DNA of 36,083 nt from Chrysophaeum taylorii (Eukaryota > Sar > Pelagophyceae > Pelagomonadales > Pelagomonadaceae), in the NCBI GenBank assembly GCA_029834535.1, contig JAQMWT010000205.1, positions 1-36,083 of the forward strand. Reading direction: 5' to 3'. The notes below the pieces were generated by a model. It was not told the DNA's origin, ran no database searches, and was given only the letters and a program-made list of their open reading frames with translations. How positions within the stretch are numbered: the first letter of the stretch is position 1; every line of letters begins with the position of its first letter. A program made the position numbers and the translations under genes. Below, piece after piece: positions 1 through 9,002 of the stretch.

Positions 1-2103
1 CGCGTACTGTCCTGGCAACGCATGACGCCGCTCAGGCCCCTTGCACCCGCCTTACGTCATGTGCCGGCTACGCCCGATTTGGCATGGACGACGGCGTCTC
101 TCTCGGGTTCCCCTCGTGAGGTTGTCTCGCGCCTCCTGCAGTACGCCCGCGACATCCAAGCTAGCGGCGAGGAGCTCCGCCTCGACAAGTGCGAGGCGCT
201 GTCCGGCACTTGGCATGGGGCTTCTCGACCACCCCGATGTTCACGACCACGTCCAAGTTGCGCCTGACGGCACGCGTACTCTTGCTGTATCCCCGTTGTC
301 GCCGACGGCCTCGTAATCTACGGTGTGCCCATCGGCTCCCCGGCCACGCCGGAGATTGCCTATGTCGAAGCTACCTTGCAACGCGAGGTTGACGCTCAGT
401 GAGCTACATGACCGTATTCGCACCAAGCTCCAGAACGTCCTCTCCACTGCATGTACTCTTTTGGGCCGCTACTGCATCGCCCCTCGCATGGACTACATCG
501 CGCAACACTGCTACCCCACCAATTCCTTGAGCGCGCTCCGCCGCTTCGACGTTGCGCCCTCAGCTTCGTCGCCACGCACTTGGCGCAGATCCGCGTCAGG
601 TTTTTGACTCCACCGGCATCGTCCTCCAACGCCCCGTCTTCCTGCTCGAAGTGGGGGTGGCAGCATTCGCCCTGCGCCGACCTCAGCCCACCGCCTCCGC
701 CTTGTGGCACGGGCGGCCCAGGCCCTCCCACACCTCGTCGACCTTCGCGATCCTACGGGTGCCTTGGAGGTCCCTGGCTACCTCCCCCGCCTCGCCTCGG
801 TCCTGTGTTGCCACTTCTTTTCGCACAGGTAACGAGTTGCACCGTTGCACCCACCTCCTCGCATCCGGTTGCCGCCTGGGGCGGGCACTCGAGACTGCGT
901 GGGACGGACTTCTTGCTGATCTCCGTACCACGCTGGCTTCCCACGGCGGCGCTGGTTCCGGCGACCCCGCCAACGTTCATCCGTCGACGGTCCTCTCTCC
1001 CACGAATTCGTCTCCATGGGCGTCCTCGTCGCGACCCCACCATCTCGACACCCGTGCTCATACCCCAACTCCAGCGTGCTCTAACCTCCCAGCGCGAGAC
1101 AGCTCGGGCCCACTGCACTCCAGCGCCTTGCCGCCACCCTTCCCATCACCGAAGCACTTCGAGTAGCGCGTCCTCATGGGATCGCTTCTCGACCACGTTC
1201 ATCAGCCGTGGCCCAGCTCTGGCCTTCAAATCCCCAACCGCTGCTGGGCTGAGATGTGTGCCCAGTACTTTGGCTACCCCTCTCCAGCTTGTTTGGGCCT
1301 CGTGGGCACTCGCATTCTGGGCACTGACTCGTTTCTCGACGCTCCCGGCAAGGTGCTTCTCACGCAGGCCAACCTTGTCAACCGCGGAGGAGCGCGGACC
1401 ACCTGGCATGACGGCCAGCTCGACTGCGTCCCGGCACGTCAAAGAGGCCGGCATCCCAGCCCTGTCCGAGGTTTTCGGCATCTTGCTGACGTCGTCGCCC
1501 CTACCATTCGCACGCGCCTCTACGGCGGTACCGAGGCATCTCGCCCGACGTCCAAGTCGTCCCAAAAACATCCTCACCACGCTCGACAACAAGGAGCAAC
1601 TGTACGACATCAAAACCCTCGCTTGGGGTTCGTTGTACACCGCCCACGCCCTCCATCCCTCCCACCCGTCGCCTGTCGATCGGCGCGCAGCGCAAGTCCA
1701 CTCCGAATACCTCGCTCATGCCCGCGGCATCGACGCCATCATCCCCCAGCCGGGTACAGCACCACCGCCTGGCTTCTTGGGCCCTGTCGAACAGCGGCTA
1801 CGTAGCTACGGCACCGTCGCCGGCCTCGTCTTTGGTGCCTTCGGTGAGGCCAGCGCGGCATGCCACGCTTTCGCCCAAACATGCGCGAGCGCATCGCTGC
1901 GTCGAACCTGGTGACAAGCGGCTGCGCCAACTTCACAGAGGCAAAGGCGGCCCAAACTCGCCGCATCTACCGTGAGTGGGGGATCGCCACGCATTAGGCC
2001 GGGCTCGCTGTGCCCTCACCGCCCTCACCACCGTGTCGCCGCCTCGGGAACCCCCGCCAGGCCGCCCGATCCCAGCATGACCGCCACCCTTCGTCGCACA
2101 TAC
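1..2103 (+). pseudogene. Reverse transcriptase/endonuclease ORF of non-LTR element, frameshifted
   Basis: Recognisable pieces lie in different frames. They include a stretch with LRLDKCEALSGTWHG and then VIYGVPIGSP at about 170-350, which resembles the late palm of this RT class. TLLGRYCIAPRMDYIAQHC follows at about 460-515 (thumb). The C-terminal domain spans about 1270-2100, with HDGQLDCV, NKEQLYDIKTLAWGS, GFLGPVEQRLRSYGTVAGL and VFGAFGEASAACH. Compared with the cleaner copy near 29300, this copy has frameshifts around 1340-1560 and after 1900 and has lost the stop codon. PD is not in frame with DIK here, although it is in the other copy. The protein would have reverse-transcribed its own RNA at a nicked target. 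It is certainly inactive here. Confidence 0.75.
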
Positions 2104-2337
2104 GTCCGGCGGCAGCATGCGTTTACGACCACGGGCGGGGCCCGTCCTCTCTTCGCCTGCCCCTCGCCTCGGCGATGACCCCGACTAGGTCCCGCGTACT
2201 TATCTCCGCCCGTCAGGCACATCCCTCATACCCCACAAACCCACCCACATCCTTCATGCTCCCCACACTCACCCCCCCCCTCTTAGCAGTCGACATTTAA
2301 AGACAAACAAACAAACAGACAAACAAACAGACAAACA
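1..2337 (+). mobile_element. Non-LTR retrotransposon with restriction-like endonuclease, copy 1 (5' end outside window)
   Basis: The stretch holds the palm/thumb end of a reverse transcriptase, a C-terminal nuclease-like domain, a short 3' UTR and a tail of ACAGACAAAC-type repeats at about 2301-2337. A second copy at 29286-30336 aligns from position 1263 onward. Shorter copies of only the 3' end lie at 3500-3598 and, reversed, at 8232-8325. Several copies sharing a 3' end but starting at different internal points is the 5'-truncation pattern of target-primed reverse transcription. The left edge of the window cuts the element, so its true 5' end is not visible. Confidence 0.8.
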
Positions 2338-2378
2338 TCTGTCGATTAGTAGTTAGGATCTGTCGATTAGTAGTAAGG
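2337..2378 (+). repeat. 21-bp direct tandem repeat (two units)
   Basis: ATCTGTCGATTAGTAGTTAGG occurs once at 2337-2357 and again with one substitution at 2358-2378. Single copies follow the same microsatellite at 3633 and, reversed, at about 23141-23162. It is therefore the standard right flank of the non-LTR/microsatellite locus and has been duplicated here. Confidence 0.75.
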
Positions 2379-2579
2379 ACATACTCAACGGATCGCTGAG
2401 CTATGTTCATTTGTACTCAAGCAGTATGTGCCGCCACGCCGCGAGATCGTCGCGATGGAACTAGTCCCCATAGTGAAGTCGGCATCCTTTCGTCCCCTCA
2501 CGCAAAAAAAGGGAAAAGCCCACGCGTTGTAGGACCCGTCGTTGCGGCGCGGGCTAGTCTCGTTTTCTTATCCGACCCT
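2378..2579. mobile_element. Left-truncated MITE copy
   Basis: This segment aligns without a length change to 30401-30602, the right four-fifths of the complete MITE at 30346-30602. It ends in the same right terminal inverted repeat, TTTCTTATCCGACCCT at 2564-2579. The left terminus is missing and has been replaced by the 21-bp tandem repeat, so no target duplication can be recognised. Confidence 0.75.
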
Positions 2580-2586
2580 ATCCCAG

Positions 2587-2850
2587 TAAGTTTCGTATAA
2601 GTTCACCTGGTCAGTAAGTTCACCTAGCTCACACCAACTCCTTTGAGCTCATCGCTCTCGCCTCCGCCAATCTAAGCTGCTTTGATCCGCACGCGCCGCC
2701 AACCTTTGAGTTTACTCTAAAAAAAACCCTTTACTCTAAAAACCCCAGTATGTTCACCTGGTCCCAGTTTCATCTGGTCACTCAGTTCACCTAGTCCCAA
2801 TCTCAAACCCCAGTAAGTTCACGTGGTCCCAGAGTTCACTTATAGTGCGC
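2587..2850. repeat. Array of TAAGTTCACCTGG-like short repeats
   Basis: Several copies of a motif close to CAGTAAGTTCACCTGG occur here, separated by 10-60 bp. The array includes a longer unit shared with 28390-28520 and, reversed, with 23930-24050, which carries the GAGCTC and TTTGAGTTTACTCTAAAAA segments. It lies beyond the helicase stop and appears to be part of the mobile element's noncoding end. Confidence 0.65.
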
Positions 2851-3450
2851 GTGTAGACGCCGGGAGGGGGCTTATCGGTATTGCGCAGCACGGGGTGGGT
2901 AGGGTGGAGTCGTCGACCCAGATGAGTATATCCTCGGGGATGCCGATCGACAGAGAGCCACGTAGAGCTGGACGTGGCAGAAGACGGGCTTGGGAAAGAG
3001 GACGCCGACCTCGCGGGGCGTCTGGCCCTGGCTCTTGTTGATCGTTTGGCGTAGGCGGGCCTTAAGCGATACAGGTTGGAGGAGCCTTGGTGACAACGAC
3101 ACGATCGATCATGTATCTGGTACCGTTGCAGTGGCCGTGCGACGGGTCGAGGTTGCGAAGACATTAAGCTCGCGATCAAAGTCAGCATGCCGTTGGTTGT
3201 CAGGGAGTTGAAAACTCTACTGTAAAGAGCGAGGCGTCGTCTTCCGACCCAGCCTAGTCAGCCGAAAAGAACTCCGACGCCTCGTCTCCGGGAAAAAAAG
3301 GCCGCGGTCATGCGCGCGTTGTCAGCATCGACAACATCGTTTCGACGGGGCGTGAGAATGGCGCGCTGAAAGAGCCGCCACGGGTCGTGGAAACAGTCTG
3401 CGAGGTCGCCGTAGACGGCTTGGAGGATCACTGTCTGGCTCTCGTGCCTA
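2823..3450 (-). pseudogene. Pif1/Helitron-type helicase C-terminus, broken
   Basis: Read on the minus strand, pieces in several frames match the end of Pif1-family SF1B helicases. They are RAILTPRRND (about 3355-3325), TINKSQGQTPREVGV (about 3055-3010) and VQLYVALCRSA (about 2990-2955). The last corresponds to the family's usual HGQLYVALSRV. The frames are joined by frameshifts and the N-terminal ATPase core is absent. In an intact Helitron this helicase unwinds DNA during rolling-circle transposition. Confidence 0.7.
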
Positions 3451-3499
3451 CCTGATCCTTACTCTCGCGCCTACCTGATCCTTACCCTAAATCGAGGGA

Positions 3500-3652
3500 C
3501 AAGCAACCCACCCACATCCTTCATGCTCCTCACACACACCCCCCCCTCTTAGCAGTCGACATTTAAAGACAAGCAAACAGACAGACAAACAAACATCTGT
3601 CTTTAAATGTCGACTGCTAAGAGGGAACAAACATCTGTCGATTAGTAGTTAA
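3500..3652 (+). mobile_element. Non-LTR 3' end, copy 2 (about 100 bp) with rearranged tail
   Basis: From about 3508 the sequence follows the 3' UTR of copy 1 (CACCCACATCCTTCATGCTC, the C-rich run, CTCTTAGCAGTCGACATTTAAAGAC) and then the (ACAGACAAAC)n tail. A reversed duplicate of the last 27 bp follows, and then a second start of the right-flank sequence ATCTGTCGATTAGTAG. The copy carries no coding sequence and directly abuts Helitron-like fragment 1. Confidence 0.7.
3544..3625. repeat. Perfect 27-bp inverted repeat with 28-bp spacer
   Basis: The left arm 3544-3570 and right arm 3599-3625 are exact reverse complements. The left arm is the normal non-LTR 3' UTR end; the right arm is an extra inverted copy. 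The spacer is the AC-rich tail. The structure can form a strong hairpin about 120 bp upstream of the sulfotransferase start codon. Confidence 0.85.
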
Positions 3653-3733
3653 GAAGATAGTATAACTTATAGGGCTTGAAGGTAAGGTTTCGGGAGCGTG
3701 GCGCTTTTGTTTTGGACGCGTGCCCAGTAAAAT

Positions 3734-3747
3734 AAAGATCGATCTTT
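3734..3747. promoter_or_regulatory. 14-bp perfect palindrome abutting the sulfotransferase ATG
   Basis: AAAGATCGATCTTT is its own reverse complement and ends at the base before ATG 3748. It could be a dimeric factor site or chance. Position is the only evidence of function. Confidence 0.3.
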
Positions 3748-5061
3748 ATGCGTGGGCGACACCAGCCTTGGAGCCGGGAGCGACGGGTAGTGTCGCCGAC
3801 GCGGCGGCAGCCCCAGAGTCCGTCGTCGCGGAGGCTGGTCGCCGGCATCGCGTGCCTGGCCGGGCTGAGCGTGTCGGCTGTGGTGTGGTTTCGACCGAGC
3901 CCTCAAGGTGGTGGAGGTGCTCCGTGCCCCCATTCGCGGGTCGAAACAAAGCGCGTGGGTGTCCGCGACATCAACGGTCGGTCCGTGTTCGAGGGCGTGC
4001 CGTGCGAGGAGGCCGTCGTCGACGCCGGGCTGTGCTTCCGGAACGAGGAGTTGTATTGCCTGCCGTCGTTTATCATCGGCGGCGCGCAGAAGGCGGCGAC
4101 GGGGTGGCTGCGGCAGTGGCTCGCGACGCACCCCGAGCTGTCCCAGGGAGGCGAGCACGAGGTGCACTACTTCGACAAGCTCGAGGACTCGAGGGCTTCC
4201 GACTGGAGCTCTAGGTATTTACCATTTTTTCGGACGGCGTCGACGCGCCATTATTCGTTCGAGAAAACGCCAGATTATCTCCCAAACGCGACGGCCTTGG
4301 CGGCCATCCGCGGGTTGCTGCCCTCGGTCAAGCTCGTCTTTCTGTTGCGAGCCCCCGCGGCGCGCGCCTATTCGGCCTTCCAGCACCATTGTCGCAGGCT
4401 GCGGATCGGAGCCATCCCCGCGTCGAGACGGTCCGCGCGCCTCCGCGCCGCCACCACCCACGAGGCCGTCGTCTTTTCCCTCGAAGCCACGCGGGCGCAG
4501 TGGGCGCGCTGCGAGACGCTTCGCCCCCCGTGTTCGCCGGAGGCCTTCGAATCCTTTCTCGCGACCTACGACAACGCCTCGACTCGAATCGTCGACTGGG
4601 GCCTCTACGCTCTCCACCTCGCCAACGTCAGGAGCATCTTTCCCGACGACCAGATCTTCGTCGCCATCGGCGAGGTCGCTCTCGCGCGCGCCTCAGCCTT
4701 CTTCGAAGACGTCGTCGCCTGGCTCGGCATCCGACGCTTTGACTTCGCAACCCTTCCCACCTACCGGGACGCCCTCGGCCGACAACAGCTCCGCCAGCCT
4801 GGCATTTTCGGCTTCTTCGACATGTGGTACATGCGCCTCAACGTCGCCATGGTCCACAAACACGCGGCGCGTCCCATGCTCGCCCGTACCAAGACTCGCC
4901 TCGGCGCCTTCTACAAACCCCACAACCTCAAACTCGATGCCCTCCTCCTCTACCAAGCCCCGGCGATTTCCGTCTTTCCCCCCCGCTCCACCATCGACGA
5001 CGGCCGCAAGCGGAGTCTCCTGCCCCCCTCCTGGGGGGGAGGGACCACACCTTCTTCTTAA
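3748..5061 (+). CDS. Type II membrane carbohydrate sulfotransferase (heparan-sulfate sulfotransferase-like)
   Basis: The 437-residue protein transfers sulfate from PAPS to a hydroxyl or amino group, probably on a polysaccharide in the Golgi lumen. Residues 1-30 are basic, and LVAGIACLAGLSVSAVVWF (about 30-48) is a signal-anchor helix. The 5'-phosphosulfate loop is FIIGGAQKAATGW (108-120), with probable catalytic Lys115. FEKTPDYL follows at 171-178. The 3'-phosphate site is VFLLRAPAARAYSAF (197-211), with Arg201 and Ser209. These spacings are typical of the Sulfotransfer_1 heparan-sulfate type, although the acceptor cannot be predicted. An in-frame TAA 15 nt upstream makes ATG 3748 the first start. 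The gene is uninterrupted, with no introns or frameshifts, unlike nearly everything around it, so it is most likely a live host gene squeezed between transposon remains. The tail after about residue 400 is poorly conserved in appearance. Confidence 0.88.
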   Translation: MRGRHQPWSRERRVVSPTRRQPQSPSSRRLVAGIACLAGLSVSAVVWFRPSPQGGGGAPCPHSRVETKRVGVRDINGRSVFEGVPCEEAVVDAGLCFRNEELYCLPSFIIGGAQKAATGWLRQWLATHPELSQGGEHEVHYFDKLEDSRASDWSSRYLPFFRTASTRHYSFEKTPDYLPNATALAAIRGLLPSVKLVFLLRAPAARAYSAFQHHCRRLRIGAIPASRRSARLRAATTHEAVVFSLEATRAQWARCETLRPPCSPEAFESFLATYDNASTRIVDWGLYALHLANVRSIFPDDQIFVAIGEVALARASAFFEDVVAWLGIRRFDFATLPTYRDALGRQQLRQPGIFGFFDMWYMRLNVAMVHKHAARPMLARTKTRLGAFYKPHNLKLDALLLYQAPAISVFPPRSTIDDGRKRSLLPPSWGGGTTPSS

Positions 5062-5490
5062 TCTAAGCTAAGCTAAGCTCCCTACCTTTTTTGGCCGACC
5101 ACATCAAACCAACAATAATCCTCCAGACTCGACTCGACTCGACTCGATTCATCATCGATGCTCCTAAATTTAAAAAAAAACTCCATGCGCCATTGTCCTC
5201 TCCCTTCGGTCGGTCTCCCTCCCTCCCTCCCTCTCGGAGCTTCCTTGGTCCGGTTTCCAGTTCCAGGGGGGGGCTGTTCTGACTAATGTACTGCGAGAAC
5301 ATGAAGAAGTGGAGTTTTGCTGGGATCGGGTGGCGGACGCCCCGATCTTGGTCGTCGACTCTTTCGTCATATCATCTAGTGGCAATCCTTTGGTTGCAAA
5401 ACTGGCGCTGATTTTATTACCCGGGCTCTAGAAAACTTTTTTTAACGCCGTCTTCTAGGCCGTTTCCCGCGTCACCGGAGGTGGCGGGCG
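5062..5490. other. Intergenic, simple-sequence runs only
   Basis: Three short arrays are visible: TAAGC units at about 5064-5080, GACTC units at about 5126-5146 and CCCT units at about 5214-5236. The first lies directly after the sulfotransferase stop and could belong to its 3' UTR. I see no convincing gene; the ORFs on both strands here look accidental. Confidence 0.5.
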
Positions 5491-5492
5491 TC

Positions 5493-7367
5493 TCAGCGCT
5501 CCTTCCCCATCAGCCCGCCATCGTGCCAGCCCCCATGGCCTGTGCGTTTCCTACGTTTTTGCTGCTGGATGCGTATATCGTGATACAGCACACAACAAAG
5601 AACAATGATGATTATAGTGGAGTCGAGCTCTTCGGTGCATTCATAGCCTGCCAAGGGGAAACCTGGCATCCTGTCGCTTTCATCGACGCGGCAGAAGGCG
5701 CCGGAGCTTTTCTTTACCCGGCTCCCATGCTTTCCAATTGCAATAGGGTCGCTTTTCTTGCAACGGCCACAGCGGCGACATACGGGGTTCGTATGAGTGT
5801 TAGCCAGATTCTGGCCGGGCCGCCGGGGCACGGACAGACTATGTGTGGGGGCAGCGGGAGCAGCAGGCGGTGTAGGCTCAGGTTCATGTCGCAGCTGACT
5901 GCGGGCGACCTGAATGTCGGGCACGGTAATGGGACAGGAGGTTGGTAGCTTCGGAGGCACCACGGCGGCTTCAGTGGCAGTGGGCGTATCGGCATGCTCC
6001 TCCATGAACGGCGAATCCATATCATTCCTTGGCTCCTCCGATCCGCCACGGGCCAATGGCAGTCGGGGTGCGGGATCTTGAAAGGCGGCGCTCCCTTCAC
6101 GTGAGGGATCACGTAGCTCGGCTTGGAGCCGGACATTCTCGTCACGCACAGTGGACGTCGGCTTGTTCGGCGCAGGACCAGCGACTGTGCATGCAACGTT
6201 CAAAACCCGCTGCCGCTCCTTGCCATATTTGCGCAAGATGCCCGCATTCTTCCGGAAAATCCCGCTCGAAAAGTCTCGGCGAGATTCGAGAGCCTTGACT
6301 TGATTCTCCCACCAGTCAGCAAACTCGGAGTAATTGATACCATCGTGCACATTGGCACTTGAGGTATTGTTCATGAAACACCGGTAGTTTGATTTGAACA
6401 GGTCTTTCTCCGCCGTTGTCGAAATCTGCGTAACCGGGATGACGTATCCCTCGGCTGTGCCCCACCAGCGCAATGCCTCGGGCAGCGTCGATCGCCACAA
6501 GACAACATCATCAGACTCGCAAATATCATTATCGTCATCACCGACATCGACCTTCGCCTCGTCCTCATTCGCATCGTCGCGAGAGTTCGCGACATAGAAC
6601 TGCTCGTTGTGGAAGCAAAATCCAGAGTTGAAACAAAGAATGGATGCGCCGGCCTGTCATACCACGAAGCTGTCGTCTCTTGAATTTCCTCGATCAACCA
6701 ATGATTGTAGAAGCCGCGGTACATGTCACCGTTATCCACAGCCATGTCGTTGTTCCAGCGGTAGTTGAATCCGCGAACGAGGTTGATGCAGAGACGCGGC
6801 GAGTGCGACGCGAGTGCCACCAGATTTCGCAAGTGAAAATGGTATTCTTCCAGCTGTGACGTTCCACGAAGAGTGCAGTAAACAGGACGCCAATCGCGAG
6901 TAATCTTGCAGACAAAATAGTAATTGAGCTCTGGGTGATCTGATAGACACCCCACGTCGAACGTGTCCAATGATGGCGCGATATATATTCGCGCCACGTC
7001 TGATTGGTGAAGAGCTGCTTACCAGTTGCGGCGTCGACGCAGTTCGCGAAAAGTTCGACGACCTTTCCCAGCTCGGCCTCCAGTACATCCGGCGGTGGGA
7101 CCGTGCGCCGCACCCTATGCGCAAAGTAGGAATAGTTTTCGCGATATCATCTCTCGACATACTCCTCCGCAAGACGCTCCAATTCAGCGTCGGGAAAAAA
7201 CGTTGACTTTCGCCGCCGTCGAATCGAATGTGGCGGCCTTTCAAGATGCTTCGGGGATTTTGAACATCTTTGTCGTTGACAACGAAGAACGCATCTCGAA
7301 GCCTGCTAAGGAAATGGTCGTGTGCACCGTGTGACTTTCGAAGCGTCCGCTGCTGCAATCGCATCAT
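5493..7367 (-). pseudogene. DDE-transposase-like protein, frameshifted
   Basis: The minus strand encodes one protein split over frames. VVELFANCVDAATGKQLFTN lies near 7060. A second frame (6997 to about 6660) holds DHPELNYYFVCKITRDW, YCTLRGTSQLEEYHFHLRNL and FNYRWNNDMAVDNGDMYRGF. The third frame (about 6650-5493) is open for roughly 385 codons, with WWENQVKALES, a coiled stretch and a Cys/His cluster (CRRCGRC, then H and C further on). GTSQLE followed by H resembles the segment carrying the third acidic residue in several eukaryotic DDE transposases; that is my inference and the family is not identified. At least two frameshifts (near 6960 and 6655) make it inactive. The last 35 residues are basic and may lie beyond the original stop. 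Confidence 0.45.
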
Positions 7368-7395
7368 AGCATGAAGGCAGTCGAGCTTTATGCGT

Positions 7396-7462
<67 letters not shown>

Positions 7463-7589
7463 TCAGACCTCTCCCGAGCATGGGAGCCAGGCCGGACCGA
7501 CAGGAGCCAGTCCGGAATCACGGGCCTGTAGACGAGGAGCGCCGAAAGGTCGGTCGGCGGAGAGTGACCATCAAGCTTGTCGCCATGCG
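7396..7589 (-). mobile_element. (GTTA)n-tailed retroposon, 5'-truncated copy
   Basis: On the minus strand 7589-7462 matches the last 130 bp of the element at 24068-24414 and ends in about 16 units of GTTA (7396-7461 as CTAA on the plus strand). The tail is three times longer than in the other copies. It continues the same reading frame as the 24078 copy: VYRPVIPDWLLSVRPGSHAR and a stop six residues later, at 7453. It splits the surrounding minus-strand coding remains. Confidence 0.7.
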
Positions 7590-8231
7590 TACGTGGTTTC
7601 TTATCCTTTCCCTTTCCCATGGCGTCGTCGCCGATTCCGCCGCCCCCCCTTGACTCAAATTGATCGAACGGGTTCCGCACGGCACGAGCGGTCGCACGTG
7701 TCTCGGCGGTGCGCGGCTCCTGTGGTCCTCCTCCTCCCACGACGGCTGCCGCACACAAACCAACACACAAAGAATACAATCCGGTGCACAAAGAGATACA
7801 CATAAGAATGTACTTGGCTGACAGACGGTCAGCTATCTCGACCGCTCATTGGCTGTGCGCCAAGCGCATTCAGCTGACTCGTGCTCTCAGCCACTCGTTG
7901 CTGCACGGAGATGCATCTATGCGCGACGACAACGCTGACATACTGCTTTCAATACATTGGAGAGAGGCATGGCTGCTGACGTGTACTCAGCTAACTCGCG
8001 CTCTCAGCCACTCGTTTAATTGAAGCGCCACGTATAGTCAGCTAACGTGTGGCTGAGAACGCGAGTCAGCCGACTATAGAGCCCGGGGCACAAATTCAGC
8101 GCCGAATAAACTCGAAGAGAAGGTGTTGACCAAAGCTCTTCGGGCGTTCGCGAAACCGTCGACGCCAGCTCAGTTTTTCTGTATGTTGGATACTAAACGG
8201 ATCGCAGAAACGGGAAGTTCAATATGCGTCC
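7590..8231. other. Spacer with repeated CTCAGCCACTCG segment and hairpin
   Basis: No gene is supported. The segment GCTGACTCGTGCTCTCAGCC near 7872 recurs in similar form at 7990-8011 and inverted at 8049-8070. A minus-strand ORF (7803-7453) crosses into the retroposon and is a chimera. Confidence 0.5.
7990..8070. repeat. Imperfect inverted repeat (22-bp arms, 37-bp loop)
   Basis: Arms 7990-8011 and 8049-8070 pair at 20 of 22 positions. They are built from the GCTCTCAGCCAC segment that also occurs near 7883. It may be the remains of a foldback element or a structured noncoding RNA; nothing else supports either reading. Confidence 0.55.
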
Positions 8232-8325
8232 CGTCTGTCTGTCTTTAAATGTCGACTGCTAAGAGGGGGGTGTGTGGGGGGAGCATGAAGGATGTGGGTG
8301 GGTTTGTGGGGTATGAGGGATGTGT
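8232..8325 (-). mobile_element. Non-LTR 3' end, copy 5 (about 95 bp)
   Basis: The reverse complement runs ACATCCCTCATACCCCACAA, the C-rich segment and CTTAGCAGTCGACATTTAAA, ending in a short GACAGACAGACGG tail. It corresponds exactly to the last 95 bp of copies 1 and 4. It is an extreme 5' truncation with no coding sequence. Confidence 0.75.
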
Positions 8326-8329
8326 GTCC

Positions 8330-9000
8330 TGTCGGTCTTCCGCATTTTCTTTTTATTCGAATTTTACGTGCTAGAAGAAGAAGACAACGTCCGTAACGGT
8401 GTTCTTCCGTATTTTCTTTTGAGTTTCTAGAAAAAAGAAACTACCTATAGGACGCAAGACTGCTTCGGACGTCTTCAGTTTTTCTCGCGATAAACCGCGT
8501 CATGGCTCGCGCCACGCGGCTCGGGATGACGAGACAAACCGTCCGGTGGCCGGCGAGGCGGGAGACCACCCGCCGCCCATCGCCGACTTCCGAACCCGAA
8601 GACGGGGAACGACCGTGTGAAATACGGGACCACCCGGATGATCGTGAAGGGCGACCAGTTCGACGAGGAGTTGCCGATCGTCGTGAAGAGGGGTCGAAAG
8701 GACCATCGGCCGCAGAAGAAGCACCTGATTTCGGAGGTGCAGCTGCGTCACCCGGTGCTCCCAGCGTCCCGCGATGCCATCGCCCGCGCAGATGAACATT
8801 GACCTCGAAGGGCTTCTGACTTGAGCGCTGCGTTTTATAGTTTCTGATGCAAATTTCAACCAAAGGCCCTGTCGCGTCGGCCACTAATAATGAAGGAGCT
8901 TCGGAGACGGTCATTGCGAGCGACGATCACCGAGGTGGCGTTGAAGACCGTAGGACTTCCCTCTTTCGCACTGCCTGGCTTGTCCCCTCGGCAAATGCGC
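8330..9000. other. Coding-like debris, no assignable gene
   Basis: ORFs are open on both strands. The plus frame ending at 8802 contains VKYGTTRMIVKGDQFDEELP and looks protein-like but has no start. The minus frames contain VEICIRNYKTQRS and LVELVALHDHPGGPVF. None has a recognised domain and I cannot decide the coding strand. A short duplication (TTCCGCATTTTCTTTT at about 8338, TTCCGTATTTTCTTTT at about 8406) lies at the left side. Confidence 0.25.
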
Positions 9001-9002
9001 CA

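Larger units (their letters stand above)
2580..3499 (-). mobile_element. Helitron-like fragment 1 (helicase 3' part plus noncoding end)
   Basis: This is the reverse complement of the copies at 23209-24067 (plus) and 28328-29268 (minus). On the minus strand it runs from CCTGATCCTTACCCTAAATCG through the broken helicase C-terminus into a noncoding part with repeated AAGTTCACCTGGTCCCAGT-like units (2587-2850). The right junction meets the non-LTR microsatellite; the left junction meets the MITE remnant. Assignment to Helitrons rests on the Pif1-type helicase motifs. No Rep/HUH domain and no clear CTRR terminus is present, so a different Pif1-carrying element is possible. Confidence 0.6.

Noticed and set aside
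451..1914. A 487-residue plus-strand protein
   Set aside because: It mixes frames of the non-LTR ORF. Comparison with 29287-30129 shows that the true frame changes along it.
2580..3499. A host Pif1 helicase gene
   Set aside because: Three broken copies share the same noncoding flanks and junctions in both orientations, which indicates a mobile element and not a cellular gene.
3667..4617. Minus-strand and other-frame ORFs over the sulfotransferase
   Set aside because: They are shadows of the GC-rich sulfotransferase frame, which alone has domain motifs.
7396..7461. Telomeric or interstitial telomere repeat
   Set aside because: The unit is the tetramer CTAA, and it is the 3' tail of a retroposon found at two other loci. 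The CTAACCCTAG pieces at 31680-31712 are only two units.
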